A stretch of 64,000 nucleotides of DNA from Planktothricoides raciborskii GIHE-MW2. GTDB lineage: Bacteria > Cyanobacteriota > Cyanobacteriia > Cyanobacteriales > Laspinemataceae. The notes under the pieces were generated by a model. It made no database searches. It saw nothing but the letters and a program-made list of their open reading frames with translations, and had not been told where the DNA came from. This document shows positions 50,635 through 60,315 of the stretch, piece after piece. The stretch lies in the NCBI RefSeq assembly GCF_040564635.1, contig NZ_CP159837.1:2545001-2609000 (forward strand). Direction: 5' to 3'. The position numbers and the translations under genes were made by a program. How positions within the stretch are numbered: position 1 is the stretch's first letter; each line of letters begins with the position of its first letter.

Positions 50635-52743
50635 ATGACATACTGTATTAATCCTGATTGCCAGAATCCTGCAAATTCTGACCACGCTGAATTATGTCAG
50701 AGTTGTGGCTCGAAATTGCTGTTAAAAAACCGCTACCGGGCGATCGCGCCTTTGGGGAAAAGTAAACTCGGCAACACCTTTTTAGCCATAGACCAAGATC
50801 AACCGTCCCATCCCCCTTGCGTCATCAAGCAATTCATTGACTCTGATGCCAAACCTAACAAGACTGGGGCATTTCAAATCTACGCCGAACAGCTTGCAGA
50901 AATCGGCAAACATCCGCAAATCCCCTCATTACTCGCCTCATTCGAGCAAGAAGGCAGTCAATATATCATCCAAGAATATATTGAAGGACAAAATCTGGAG
51001 CAAGAATTAACCGAAGCAGGCACATTTAACGAAAGCCAAATTCGCAAACTACTTTATGATTTGCTCCCAGCGATCGATTTTGTCCATAGTTTCAATCTGA
51101 TTCACCGGGATATCAAACCAGAAAATATCATTCGCAGCCACCAAACCAATCAACTCATCTTAGTTGATTTTGGTACAGCGGAAACTTATAACCGTTTTCG
51201 CCAAATTAACCCGGGTACAGTCACCGGATCTGCCGAATATGCAGCCCCGGAACAAACCAAAGGCAAAGCGGTGATTGCCAGTGACTTTTATAGCCTAGGG
51301 CTAACTTGCTTGCATCTGCTCACGGGACTTTCAGCCTTTGACCTCTTCGATCCCAAATCAGAAACCTGGGTTTGGCGGGATTATTTGAAAACCCCCGTCA
51401 GTCTTCAACTTGGGCAAATCCTGGACAAAATGGTTCAACGGGATTGGAAGCTGCGCTACAATCGGGCCGAGACGATCCTCAAAGACCTGAGAAAAGTATC
51501 CCTGCCCTCGTTACCCGTCACTCAAAATACTCGCTTAGTCACTGCGATCGGTGGGGCAACCGTAGCCCTGTTATCTCTCCTGGTGACAACTCGTTTACCT
51601 TCACCAGTGCCACGAACCACCATCACAACTGAACCAGTCCCATATTCGGTTCTCGAATACCACAATCAGCCGCCAAAGGATCACAGCGTCAAGCCTTATT
51701 ACTCTTCTGACAATCTGCCACCAATGCGGACTTTGGCCACTACCTCCGGTCCGGTCTGGTCTGTGGCGGTCAGTCCCAATGGCAAAACCATCGCCAGTGG
51801 CAGTTGGGACGGCACCATTCAACTGTGGCACGTCAGCATCGATAATGCCCGAATTCCCATCCAAACTTTAGCAGGGCATACGGGGGCCGTTTGGTCAGTG
51901 GCGATTAGTTCTGATGGCAAATTGTTGGCCAGTGGCAGTGCCGATCAGACCGTCAAAATTTGGGATTTGCGGACTGGGGAATTGTTGAAAACTCTCAAAG
52001 GCCATGATGCCGGAGTGTTTTCTGTAGCTTTTAGCCCGGATAACTCTTTAGTCGCCAGTGGCAGCTTTGATAAAACAATTAAGCTGTGGAATATCGATCA
52101 GAACAAATCTGAACATTATCCCGAATCTTTCAAAGGATATGCTCACGAATATGCCAAAGGATATGCTCACGGATCTTCTCAGCAATATTCTCAGCAATAT
52201 TATGAGAAATATTCCTCAGAATATCCAGAATATTCTCAGGGATATCTCCAGCAAACTTTAGTCGGTCATACCCAAGAAGTGCAATCCGTTAAGTTTAGTC
52301 CCGATGGTCAAACCCTCGCCAGTGGCAGTACCGATGGCACGGTGAAACTCTGGAATGTCAACACGGGTAAGGCTTTTCGCACTTTGTCCGGTCATACGGA
52401 TTCAGTTTGGTCAATTGCGATCGCCCCTGATGGCAAAACCCTCGCTAGTGGCAGTTGGGATCGCACGGTCAAACTCTGGAACTTGGAAACCGGAGAACTT
52501 CGGCGGACTCTACACGGTCACGCCAAGCAAGTTTATTCAGTCGCCTTTAGTCCCGATGGTCGCACCTTAGCCAGTGGGGACTTAAATGGCACTATTAAAC
52601 TGTGGAGTACACGCAATGGTTGTCAAAAAGGCACCCTTAAAGGTCATACAGATTCCGTAGAAATCGGGTTTTCTGCGGATGGAACAACCATGATTAGCGG
52701 CGGTTTTGATGACACTATCAAAATGTGGCGTTTAGATCCTTAA
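50635..52743 (+). CDS. Ser/Thr protein kinase with zinc ribbon and seven WD40 repeats
   Basis: 702 residues from ATG 50635 (MTYCINPDCQNPANSDHAEL), with AGGGAAAAGC just upstream. A zinc ribbon (CxxxxC..CQSCGS) precedes the kinase (LIHRDIKPENII, LVDFGTAE; about 35-290). A transmembrane helix follows (VTAIGGATVALLSLLVTTRL), then seven WD40 blades (e.g. TLAGHTGAVWSVAISSDGKL; GSWDGTIQLW), enough for a full propeller. A 40-residue Tyr/Gln/Ser-rich insertion (YAHEYAKGYAHGSSQQYSQQ at its start, residues about 501-540) lies between blades 3 and 4. WD40-fused kinases of cyanobacteria sense or scaffold signals. Not adjacent to a response partner. Confidence 0.9.
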   Translation: MTYCINPDCQNPANSDHAELCQSCGSKLLLKNRYRAIAPLGKSKLGNTFLAIDQDQPSHPPCVIKQFIDSDAKPNKTGAFQIYAEQLAEIGKHPQIPSLLASFEQEGSQYIIQEYIEGQNLEQELTEAGTFNESQIRKLLYDLLPAIDFVHSFNLIHRDIKPENIIRSHQTNQLILVDFGTAETYNRFRQINPGTVTGSAEYAAPEQTKGKAVIASDFYSLGLTCLHLLTGLSAFDLFDPKSETWVWRDYLKTPVSLQLGQILDKMVQRDWKLRYNRAETILKDLRKVSLPSLPVTQNTRLVTAIGGATVALLSLLVTTRLPSPVPRTTITTEPVPYSVLEYHNQPPKDHSVKPYYSSDNLPPMRTLATTSGPVWSVAVSPNGKTIASGSWDGTIQLWHVSIDNARIPIQTLAGHTGAVWSVAISSDGKLLASGSADQTVKIWDLRTGELLKTLKGHDAGVFSVAFSPDNSLVASGSFDKTIKLWNIDQNKSEHYPESFKGYAHEYAKGYAHGSSQQYSQQYYEKYSSEYPEYSQGYLQQTLVGHTQEVQSVKFSPDGQTLASGSTDGTVKLWNVNTGKAFRTLSGHTDSVWSIAIAPDGKTLASGSWDRTVKLWNLETGELRRTLHGHAKQVYSVAFSPDGRTLASGDLNGTIKLWSTRNGCQKGTLKGHTDSVEIGFSADGTTMISGGFDDTIKMWRLDP

Positions 52744-53068
52744 TTATGGGATTTTCTGTGTAACTTTTGTTCAACAAAATTAGGACAAATTTAAAAGCGA
52801 TCGCTTTTGTTTTCTTCGGGAGCAGAGGCGATCGTTTTTTCTATTCAGGCTCAGGAATCTAACAGGTTATTATTAAAAGATGTTACATTTCTGCCTGAGC
52901 GACGGGGGATGATGATATATTTCAATTGTCATATTTATGAACTACAAAAAAACCTGTCATTCCCGCGCAGGCGGGAATCCAGAAAACCTCTGTACTTCAT
53001 TGGGACAATAAACGCTATACTTATCTAGGCAATTGGATATATCTTAGATTATAAAATTTAAATAAATT
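52744..53068. other. spacer with a REP-like hairpin
   Basis: Apart from the hairpin at 52959, it contains HIP1 sites and A/T-rich sequence that may hold the promoter of the AAA ATPase gene; ATTATA-type stretches precede 53069, but no clear -35/-10 pair. A 73-residue frame at 52807 is not protein-like. Confidence 0.45.
52959..52978. repeat. ATTCCCGC...GCGGGAAT hairpin
   Basis: ATTCCCGC (52959-52966) and GCGGGAAT (52971-52978) pair around GCAG. The hairpin is the same as the core of the MITE-like elements, here without their ends. Confidence 0.6.
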
Positions 53069-54358
53069 ATGGCAATTCTGAATTCCATTAAAACTCAAAA
53101 TTATAAAAATTTAGTCGGGGAAATTAAACTCAACAAGCTGAATATTTTTATTGGTTCTAATGGTTCGGGAAAAAGCAACTTAATTAATTATATACAATTC
53201 CTGAAAAATTGCATCACTCCAATTTGGGATCCAGTCAGGGGAGTGAGTAGCTTTGAAGATGCAATTTCTATCTTAGGTGGAAATCGAATTTTAGATAATA
53301 CGGTGGCGAGTCCCGCGTATATATTATTTAACTATAGTTTTTCTAATCTAGATAGTTTTTCTAAACTAGATCGCCGTGACAATGACACGGTTAATCTTTC
53401 TTTGAAACTCTGGGTTGACCAATCATTAATCAAATCAAGAGCTAATCTAGCCGAAGAAAATTTATCCTGCGATCGGGGGCTAGAACAACCTTTTTTCTAT
53501 TATAAATTTCACGGAGAAGAAATTGGCAAAGGTTTAATTAGTATTTATGACGAAGAGCAACGTAGAACGAGGTTTGAAAGATTAGAAAATATTCCGATTA
53601 ATACTTTAGGAGTAAATATCATTCCCAGTTTATTAGAAAATACTTCATTTACTCCGAAAAATACAACAGTTTATGAGGTGAGACGAGAACTCTTAGAATC
53701 TGTGGCTGATTGGCAATTTTATAATGCCAATAATATGGATTTACATCAAATCAGAACTTCAGAACCGAAAATCGGCTCATCGGATATTCATTTATCTTCA
53801 TCCGGTGAGAATTTACCGTTGGTTTTTGAGAATTTAATTCAACAAAATATTGACTTTGAGGATAGTATTAATGAAGCGATGAAAGCTATCCTGCCCAAAA
53901 CTCGTCGGATTCGACCAATGCGATCGGGTCAATATGGGATAACGATTGAATGGTATTTTGAAGGAATTAAAGAACCATTTTATTTAAGAGAAATGTCCGA
54001 TGGCACAGTCAGAATGTTATGTTGGGCAGTGATTTTACATTCTCCTAAATTACCCTCATTATTAGTCATTGATGAACCGGAATTAGGCTTGCACGTTGCT
54101 TGGATGCGAATTTTGGCAGAGTGGATTAAAAAAGCTTCGAGAAACACCCAAATCATCATTGCCACTCATAGTCCAGATTTATTGGATAACTTTACCGATT
54201 GTTTAGAAAATGTATTGTGTTTTTCTTCTTCAGATAAAATCCATTTTTCCACAGAAAATTTATCACGAGAACATCTTGAAGAAAAACTGGCAGAAGGATG
54301 GGAATTGGGGGATTTGTATCGAATTGGGGATCCGAGTATTGGAGGCTGGCCGTGGTAG
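53069..54358 (+). CDS. AAA-family ATPase (OLD/RecF-like, AAA_21 type)
   Basis: A 429-residue ATPase. IFIGSNGSGKSNLINYIQFL contains Walker A at 29-36. Near the C-terminus, LLVIDEPELGLHVAWMRILA has Walker B (D335, E336), followed by IIIATHSPDLLDNF with the H-loop. DGTVRMLCWAVIL is the ABC signature region. Insertions between the Walkers are typical of OLD-like single-strand or DNA-break sensors in defence. It overlaps the next gene (GTG at 54352) by seven bases, so the two are coupled. Family members act with a TOPRIM or DUF4276 partner. Confidence 0.85.
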   Translation: MAILNSIKTQNYKNLVGEIKLNKLNIFIGSNGSGKSNLINYIQFLKNCITPIWDPVRGVSSFEDAISILGGNRILDNTVASPAYILFNYSFSNLDSFSKLDRRDNDTVNLSLKLWVDQSLIKSRANLAEENLSCDRGLEQPFFYYKFHGEEIGKGLISIYDEEQRRTRFERLENIPINTLGVNIIPSLLENTSFTPKNTTVYEVRRELLESVADWQFYNANNMDLHQIRTSEPKIGSSDIHLSSSGENLPLVFENLIQQNIDFEDSINEAMKAILPKTRRIRPMRSGQYGITIEWYFEGIKEPFYLREMSDGTVRMLCWAVILHSPKLPSLLVIDEPELGLHVAWMRILAEWIKKASRNTQIIIATHSPDLLDNFTDCLENVLCFSSSDKIHFSTENLSREHLEEKLAEGWELGDLYRIGDPSIGGWPW

Positions 54359-55077
54359 TTTGGGTATTTGCAGGAGGAGGGGAAGCGGAAGTCGCCGGTT
54401 TAATCCCATTTTTAGAAAAATGTTTTCCTCAATGTGTATTTAAACGGAAAACTCCCGCTAGGCAAAAACCGGGGCCAAAAGCCAATCAACCAAATCGAGG
54501 TTCTACCAGTGGTTATGGCAGAACTGGGGATAGTTTAATTGCACAAATCAACCGAGAACTAGCGATCGCACTCAGGAATGAGCCAGAGAGTTGTCAGCTT
54601 ATTCTCGTTATTGATGACTTAGATTGTCGGAATTATCAATCGCAAAAACAAAAGTTTTTAGCGGCGATTAATCTCATCCCAAATTGTGCAACAATTCCTA
54701 AATTTGTAGCTTTTGCTGCTCCCGAATTAGAAGCTTGGATTATTGCCGATTGGGACCATTCAATTGCAAAATATACAGATTTTCGCCGCAGACATGAACA
54801 GATGCGTTGGTGGCTAAGTCAACAATGCCACGTTCCTTTTGACGCTCCTGAATCATTCAGCACTTATGACCCGTCACGAGATAGTTGCGAAGAAAAATTA
54901 TCAGATTTGTTGATTTTATCAACCACGAGAATCGATGATAGTAACATCGAACAACCCCCTTTCTCCAAAAAAAATCATACTCCTGAACTGTTAAAGATGC
55001 TGAACCCAGAAGTGATTCAGAAAAAGTGTCTTATTTTTAGAGAATTTTATAACTATATGCGGTATTTTTTCCGTTAG
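54352..55077 (+). CDS. DUF4276-like (TOPRIM-type) partner of the AAA ATPase
   Basis: 241 residues from GTG 54352 (VVWVFAGGGEAEVAGLIPFL); the overlap with the ATPase stop fixes this start. The acidic motif AGGGEAEV (first Toprim-like Glu), LILVIDDLDCR (DxD) and FAAPELEAWIIADW match the DUF4276 pattern. Proteins of this type occur next to OLD/AAA ATPases in predicted defence operons and are candidate nucleases or nickases. The final 60 residues are helical and unrecognised. It is convergent with the GmrSD-type gene 39 bases away. Confidence 0.75.
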   Translation: MVVWVFAGGGEAEVAGLIPFLEKCFPQCVFKRKTPARQKPGPKANQPNRGSTSGYGRTGDSLIAQINRELAIALRNEPESCQLILVIDDLDCRNYQSQKQKFLAAINLIPNCATIPKFVAFAAPELEAWIIADWDHSIAKYTDFRRRHEQMRWWLSQQCHVPFDAPESFSTYDPSRDSCEEKLSDLLILSTTRIDDSNIEQPPFSKKNHTPELLKMLNPEVIQKKCLIFREFYNYMRYFFR

Positions 55078-55116
55078 CAATCTTGATATTCTCTTGACTG
55101 AGCCTTGTTTTTCCGG

Positions 55117-56823
55117 TTAAGCAGAAAAGTCCGAGCGCCAAATATGCACTGCACGCTTTGCTAAATCATCTTGACGTTGAACTATAGTATCTATTGTCCA
55201 TGCTTCTGCCAGAATATTCTTAGTTAAAGCATAAACACTTTGCGGATACTTGTTCTGCTTAAGTGCATAAACCTCGTTACCTATTTCCCGATTAAAATTT
55301 GGCTCCAATGGCGTTAAATTACCGAGGCGATAAACCATCTCTTCTATCTGATTATCGGAGAAATGTTTTCTCCAAGCATCGTTGGGTGATTCCGGTAAAA
55401 TATGCTCGATGGAAAAACTATCTTCATTAATATCGGTTCGGTTTGCCGCATCCATCTCCAGTTTCCCCAGAATATATCGCACCAGTTTTTTCTTTTGTCC
55501 CTTGGTCGAAATTGACAGCAAAGCAAAATCTTGTTTAAACTTCTGATCGGAAACATAAATCGGACGTAGCCGTTCAAAGACTTGTTTAGGGGTGGATATC
55601 TCACCCTGGTTAATAGCGATCGCCACTTGGTTGTAATAGGATTCTAATTCATTAGGATTCAGACCACTGACCACCGTATAGCGAAAGGAAATCACCGCCA
55701 CAAGTTTAAGCAGTCGGGTAAAGTTATCCGCCGAAAGCTTAGAGTAAGCCGCGAATAAAGTTGGATAAGCTTGCTTGACTTTAAATAACTCTAATTCGCG
55801 GATATAATATTTATTTTCTGGGGTGTCTCGCCAGAATTCATCATTAGCATTTTCCAGGGCAATAAACAAACTACTATAATTTTCTAATTCATCAAGTAAG
55901 TCAAAGGCTTGTTGAGCATTTTTCACCGATGCCCGGACGAGTTTAAATAGCCTTTCCCGTCTCACCCTCGTCGCTTTTAAACTCAGATAATAACGCAGAA
56001 ACTCTGGAAATTTTTCCATCTGCACTGTATGGATAATTCGTCTCCATTGTCTTTGGGCTTCTGCCAAGTCATCTGGCCCTTGGAACAGAGAAAATAAATA
56101 ATTTTTTAGTAAATACGTTGAACTGAGTTCAATGCCTCTAGCATTTAAGGTTTCAAACACTGTATAAGCGTTTAACTCATTTTCGACGTTAATTTGAATA
56201 AATAGCAGTTGTTTGGCGATGGTGTCGGTCAAAAAAGTGGCTAATGTTTCGCCGGTATTTATCACTTCTTCAACCGTCTCTAGCTGCCGATAAAAGTATT
56301 CAAATGCTTGCCAAATGAGTTGATTAGATTTAGCCAAAGCGCGAATATTTCTAGGTTTACGGAGATTAATTAAGTTACTTTGATAGAAGTCATTGTTATT
56401 TTGATTTAACCGTAATTTACTGGAGTAGCGGAGGGAACGCGGGTCGCGATCGCCCAGATAGGTGCGTTTGAGGATTTCTTGGCGATCGCGGTTAGCTTCT
56501 GGGTCTTGTTCGCGATCGATTAGGGCTTGAATTTTGTCAATTACCGCAATGGCAATCAGACTAAAAGTGGCTAATCGTTGTTGTCCATCAATAATCGTAA
56601 ACTCTCGATCGGAAGTCGGGGAGCTTTGTAACACAATTGCTCCCATATAATGACTAGACTCCTGGTTAGTATAAAGTGCCATAATATCTTGCCAGAGGTC
56701 TTCCCAATTTTCCTCTGTCCAAGAATAATCCCGCTGAAAAATGGGCACTTGATAAATTTTGCCATTACCGATAATTTCCCCAAAGTTCGTAGTCCGAGTA
56801 TCGAGTAAATTAATCCGCGCCAT
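55117..56823 (-). CDS. GmrSD-type DUF262/DUF1524 restriction-like protein
   Basis: A 568-residue protein. The N-terminal DUF262 domain has FQRDYSWTEENW (29-40) and the ParB-like nucleotide-binding motif IIDGQQRLATF (77-87). A long helical middle follows. The C-terminal DUF1524 domain has the HNH-like SIEHILPES (about residue 470) and YRLGNLTPLEPNFNREIGN. GmrSD-type enzymes are type IV restriction systems that cleave glucosylated or otherwise modified phage DNA using NTPs; here both halves are in one chain. It stands convergent with the AAA/DUF4276 pair, giving a compact defence-like island. The substrate is not known. Confidence 0.85.
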   Translation of the reverse strand: MARINLLDTRTTNFGEIIGNGKIYQVPIFQRDYSWTEENWEDLWQDIMALYTNQESSHYMGAIVLQSSPTSDREFTIIDGQQRLATFSLIAIAVIDKIQALIDREQDPEANRDRQEILKRTYLGDRDPRSLRYSSKLRLNQNNNDFYQSNLINLRKPRNIRALAKSNQLIWQAFEYFYRQLETVEEVINTGETLATFLTDTIAKQLLFIQINVENELNAYTVFETLNARGIELSSTYLLKNYLFSLFQGPDDLAEAQRQWRRIIHTVQMEKFPEFLRYYLSLKATRVRRERLFKLVRASVKNAQQAFDLLDELENYSSLFIALENANDEFWRDTPENKYYIRELELFKVKQAYPTLFAAYSKLSADNFTRLLKLVAVISFRYTVVSGLNPNELESYYNQVAIAINQGEISTPKQVFERLRPIYVSDQKFKQDFALLSISTKGQKKKLVRYILGKLEMDAANRTDINEDSFSIEHILPESPNDAWRKHFSDNQIEEMVYRLGNLTPLEPNFNREIGNEVYALKQNKYPQSVYALTKNILAEAWTIDTIVQRQDDLAKRAVHIWRSDFSA

Positions 56824-56963
56824 ATCTCTAATTAAAATATCTGCTTAAAATAAATAAAAGACTGCCAATATCCAAAATATCATAATTTAGCAAAATATAG
56901 CAAAATCTAGGTAATTTCGCCTGAAATGAGGTATAATAAAAAGTTAGTCAGCTAAGATTTTTT

Positions 56964-57872
56964 ATGCGGAAATTTTACTCTGGTACGCTTTTCTTGGTCA
57001 GCGCGATTCGCTTCGCGATCCCTGTGGGAATCGCCCTCGTGCCCCTGACCAGTTGTACTCCCAGCCCTAATTCAGAAGCTACAGCCCCATCTACCACCCC
57101 GAAAACTGAGCAACAGCAGCAAATAATTCGCGCCAGCGGTGGTAGTAGTACCATTGAGGTATTGCAGCTTTTAATGGATGCTTATACTAAAAAAGTAACG
57201 AATACCCAAGCCAATTTTTTGCCCGCAAGTCAATCAGAAAGTACCCTTGCCGGAATTCAAGCAGGATTACTGGATATTGGCAGCTTAAGTAAAACCCTCA
57301 AACCCACAGAAATAACTGATGATTTGGCCCAACGAGTCATTGCCCAAGACGGTCTAGTTGTGGCAACTAACCCCAGCGTTGAGGGGGTGACAAATTTAAC
57401 TACAGATAATCTAAAAGCAATTTATAGTGGTCAAGCGAAAAACTGGCAAGAGTTTGGCGGGCCAGATGCCACCATTGTCGTCCTCGATCGCCCGGAAGAT
57501 GAATCGGCAAAACGTCTTTTGCGAGAATATTATTTGGGCAAAGATTTAGTCACCTCACCGGAGGCGGTAATTCTCCGCAAACAAGATGAACTGGTCAGTG
57601 CTTTGCAAAGCACTCCTTATAGTATTGGTACTTTCTCTTTAGCGACTTCAATTTATGAAAAGGTGCCAGTAAATCACTTAAGCTTAAACGGGATTGCCCC
57701 GACCCTGGATAATATTAAATCGGGCAAATATCTGATGGTTCGCCCGATTAATTTGGTGTTTAAAAAATCTCCTGTCCCACAGGTACAAAGTTTTCTCGAT
57801 TTTATTTCCAGTCCAGAGGCGATCGCATTGCTCACTCAGGCTGGTTATGCTCCTGCTAACGTGACCCCATGA
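56964..57872 (+). CDS. PstS-like substrate-binding lipoprotein
   Basis: A 302-residue protein with lipobox VPLTSC (Cys31) ending the signal sequence. IIRASGGSSTIEVLQLLMDA, GIQAGLLDIGSLSKTLKPTE, VVATNPSVEGVTNLTTDNLK and YSGQAKNWQEFGGPDATIVV are typical of periplasmic phosphate-type (PBP-like_2) binding proteins. TATAAT at 56932 lies 27 bases upstream and is a likely -10. It is followed after three bases by a sensor kinase, and no ABC permease genes are near. So it probably senses a ligand for the kinase rather than feeding a transporter (inference). Confidence 0.82.
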   Translation: MRKFYSGTLFLVSAIRFAIPVGIALVPLTSCTPSPNSEATAPSTTPKTEQQQQIIRASGGSSTIEVLQLLMDAYTKKVTNTQANFLPASQSESTLAGIQAGLLDIGSLSKTLKPTEITDDLAQRVIAQDGLVVATNPSVEGVTNLTTDNLKAIYSGQAKNWQEFGGPDATIVVLDRPEDESAKRLLREYYLGKDLVTSPEAVILRKQDELVSALQSTPYSIGTFSLATSIYEKVPVNHLSLNGIAPTLDNIKSGKYLMVRPINLVFKKSPVPQVQSFLDFISSPEAIALLTQAGYAPANVTP

Positions 57873-57875
57873 ACC

Positions 57876-59843
57876 ATGAAACCACGCCGACCGATTCCGC
57901 GAGAGCGGATCGCTGCGCGAATCGCAGGTCTGCTCAAAATCCCGGTTGCCGTTAAACTATTTCTCCCTTTATCTGTCCTATTCATAATATTTTTAGGACT
58001 ATGGACAACCGGAACCTATCTGTTTTTCCGCAAGTTTTTTGAGCAAAATTTGCGGCAGGAAACTGAGGCATTTACCTCAGTGCTTCTCAGCAATATTGAG
58101 CAAAGACAAAACCTATTGCAATCCAAAGCCTTATGGCTGGCTGATGGCAACAATATTTCCCCAGCAATTGAATCGAATAATCGAGCAATTTTGTTCAAAG
58201 AATTTTTGCCGATTCAAATGGGATTAAAACTCGATTTAATTCAAGTGATAGCCAACGATTCAGTGTTGGTAGATTTGCGTCAGCCAATTCTGACAGATAT
58301 TCAACTCCAAGACCAAAAGGTGAGTCAAGCGGCTAAAGCTGGTTTAGAACTAACTGATGTGATGGCCGCCGAAGGTAATGCCCCTTCTGTTTTGATTAGT
58401 TTAATTTCTTTGAAAAATAGTGAAAGGGTAGTTGGTAGTATTATTGTTGGTTTTGCCTTTACGGAACAAATCCTGAATGAAATTCGCGGAGATACTCCAA
58501 TACATTTGGTGGTTTTCCAAGGGTCACAAATTAAAACGGCCACTCTACCGATTTACGATCCAAATTGGCAGCCCCCCAGTCCCAATTCCCCGACAACTTA
58601 CACCCAGATTGCCGGTCAGGGATATATCGTGAAAACTGTAACTCTGGGCAGTATTAGTGATGATCTAAAAGTGGTGATGCTGAATCCCACAGCCCCTTTA
58701 GAAGAAGCAGAAAATCGGTTGTTTTATACTATCAAGATTATGGCATTAATTGGCGGTGCGATCGCCCTTTGTCTCTGCTTTTATTTTTCTCGCTGGTTAA
58801 ATCGACGCATTCGGATTTTAACCAATGCAATGCAACAATTTGCTGCCGGTAATTTAAGCATTCACATTAATATTGATAGCCCGGATGAAATTGGCATTTT
58901 AGCCGAAGGTTTTAATGCAATGGCAGAACAACTGACTCAGCGCGATCGGCAAATACAACATCAATTAGAAGAACTAAATCAAACTCTCAAAAAATTGCAA
59001 GAAACCCAAGCTTATCTGGTACAAAGTGAAAAAATGTCCAGTTTGGGACAAATGATTGCCGGAATTGCCCATGAAATTAATAACCCCGTTAATTTTATTC
59101 ATGGCAATCTTACTTATGTTAAGCAATACACCGATGATTTACTGCAAGTGATTAATCTCTATGAAACCGAATGTCCTGATATTTCTCCCGAAATGCAAGA
59201 GGAAATCGCAGAAATAGAATTAGATTATTTAAAAGACGACTTGCCGAAAATCCTCCAATCCATGCGTGGAGGAACCGATCGCATTCGGGCAATTGTCCTG
59301 TCCCTGCGGAATTTTTCTCGACTGGATGAATCAGATTTAAAAGCGGTGAATATTCACGAAGGAATTGATAGTACCTTGCTGATTTTGCAATCCCGGTTGC
59401 ATGAAAATTCCCAACGTCCAGAAATTGCTATTATTAAAGAATATGGTGAATTGCCCCTGGTGGAATGCTACGCGGGACAACTGAATCAAGTGTTTATGAA
59501 TATTTTGGCGAATGGGATTGATGCCTTAGATAAATTAAGTTCTGAACGCAGTTTTGCGGAAAATCAAGGGGATCCTTTGTGGATCAAAATTTCTACAGAA
59601 GTGCTGCCAGAAAATTGGGTGAATATTAAAATTTTGGATAATGGTATAGGCATTCCCGAAGAACTGCGATCGCGCATTTTCAATCCCTTTTTCACCACCA
59701 AAGATGTGGGCAAAGGCACTGGCTTAGGGCTATCAATTAGCTATCAAATTGTGGTAGAAAAACATGGGGGAAAACTATTCTGTGAGTCATCATCAGACCG
59801 AGGGATTTCCTTTGTGATTTCCCTGCCCATCAAACATAATTAA
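57876..59843 (+). CDS. sensor histidine kinase (membrane, HAMP)
   Basis: A 655-residue kinase three bases after the binding-protein gene. TM1 about 21-50 ([20 protein letters not shown]), an extracytoplasmic sensor of about 230 residues, TM2 about 285-303, a HAMP domain ([20 protein letters not shown]), coiled coil, HisKA with His399 in [16 protein letters not shown], and HATPase_c ([44 protein letters not shown]). It should autophosphorylate on His399. No response regulator is adjacent. The partner lipoprotein probably presents its ligand to the sensor domain. Confidence 0.9.
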   Translation: MKPRRPIPRERIAARIAGLLKIPVAVKLFLPLSVLFIIFLGLWTTGTYLFFRKFFEQNLRQETEAFTSVLLSNIEQRQNLLQSKALWLADGNNISPAIESNNRAILFKEFLPIQMGLKLDLIQVIANDSVLVDLRQPILTDIQLQDQKVSQAAKAGLELTDVMAAEGNAPSVLISLISLKNSERVVGSIIVGFAFTEQILNEIRGDTPIHLVVFQGSQIKTATLPIYDPNWQPPSPNSPTTYTQIAGQGYIVKTVTLGSISDDLKVVMLNPTAPLEEAENRLFYTIKIMALIGGAIALCLCFYFSRWLNRRIRILTNAMQQFAAGNLSIHINIDSPDEIGILAEGFNAMAEQLTQRDRQIQHQLEELNQTLKKLQETQAYLVQSEKMSSLGQMIAGIAHEINNPVNFIHGNLTYVKQYTDDLLQVINLYETECPDISPEMQEEIAEIELDYLKDDLPKILQSMRGGTDRIRAIVLSLRNFSRLDESDLKAVNIHEGIDSTLLILQSRLHENSQRPEIAIIKEYGELPLVECYAGQLNQVFMNILANGIDALDKLSSERSFAENQGDPLWIKISTEVLPENWVNIKILDNGIGIPEELRSRIFNPFFTTKDVGKGTGLGLSISYQIVVEKHGGKLFCESSSDRGISFVISLPIKHN

Positions 59844-59949
59844 ATTGTGATTGTTTGTTGGTTATTTGTTGTTGGTTATTTGTTGAATAATTACCACCAG
59901 GACTTACCCTTGAATATCTTTAAATGTAGGGTGGGCATTGCCCACCAAA

Positions 59950-60069
59950 TAATTAGGTGGGCAGAAATAAATGCAGACCATATCAGAAGAATGTCATTCC
60001 CGCGAAGGCGGGAATCCAAGGATTTACGGTGGGGAACGAAAAGTGCAATTAATTATGTTCACCTACTTA
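59950..60069. mobile_element. MITE-like element copy C (120 bp)
   Basis: Left end TAATTAGGTGGGCAGAAATA (one change from copy A), core ATTCCCGCGAAGGCGGGAAT, right end TTCACCTACTTA. Its terminal repeats can pair. Frames across it are repeat translations. Confidence 0.75.
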
Positions 60070-60115
60070 TAATACTAATATAATACCATATATATCTGCA
60101 AGGTTTATAAGGACT

Positions 60116-60192
60116 TGTAGGGGCGAAGCATTCCCGCCGATAATTTATTGGTTATCACCCTGAATTGATGGCGGGAATGCTTCGCCCCTACA
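60116..60192. repeat. large GTAGGGGCGAAGCATTCC palindrome
   Basis: A perfect 23-base inverted repeat, beginning TGTAGGGGCGAAGCATTC at 60116 and its complement ending at 60192, around a 31-base loop. It can form a very stable hairpin downstream of the histidine kinase gene. Similar palindromes occur at 61.6 kb. Confidence 0.7.
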
Positions 60193-60315
60193 GAAATTTG
60201 TTGTTTACCCAGTAGAGAAGTAGGACTTACCCAGACCGGATTTTTTTGGTTAAATCATCTTGGCAAATTTCATTACACCAATTATAATTAATTATCTGAT
60301 AATTTTAGGTGAACA
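60193..60315. other. short spacer before the GST gene
   Basis: 123 bases, A/T-rich, GTAGAGAAGTAGGACTTACC near its start. GGTGAACA sits directly before the ATG at 60316 and may be the ribosome binding site. No other feature. Confidence 0.4.
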
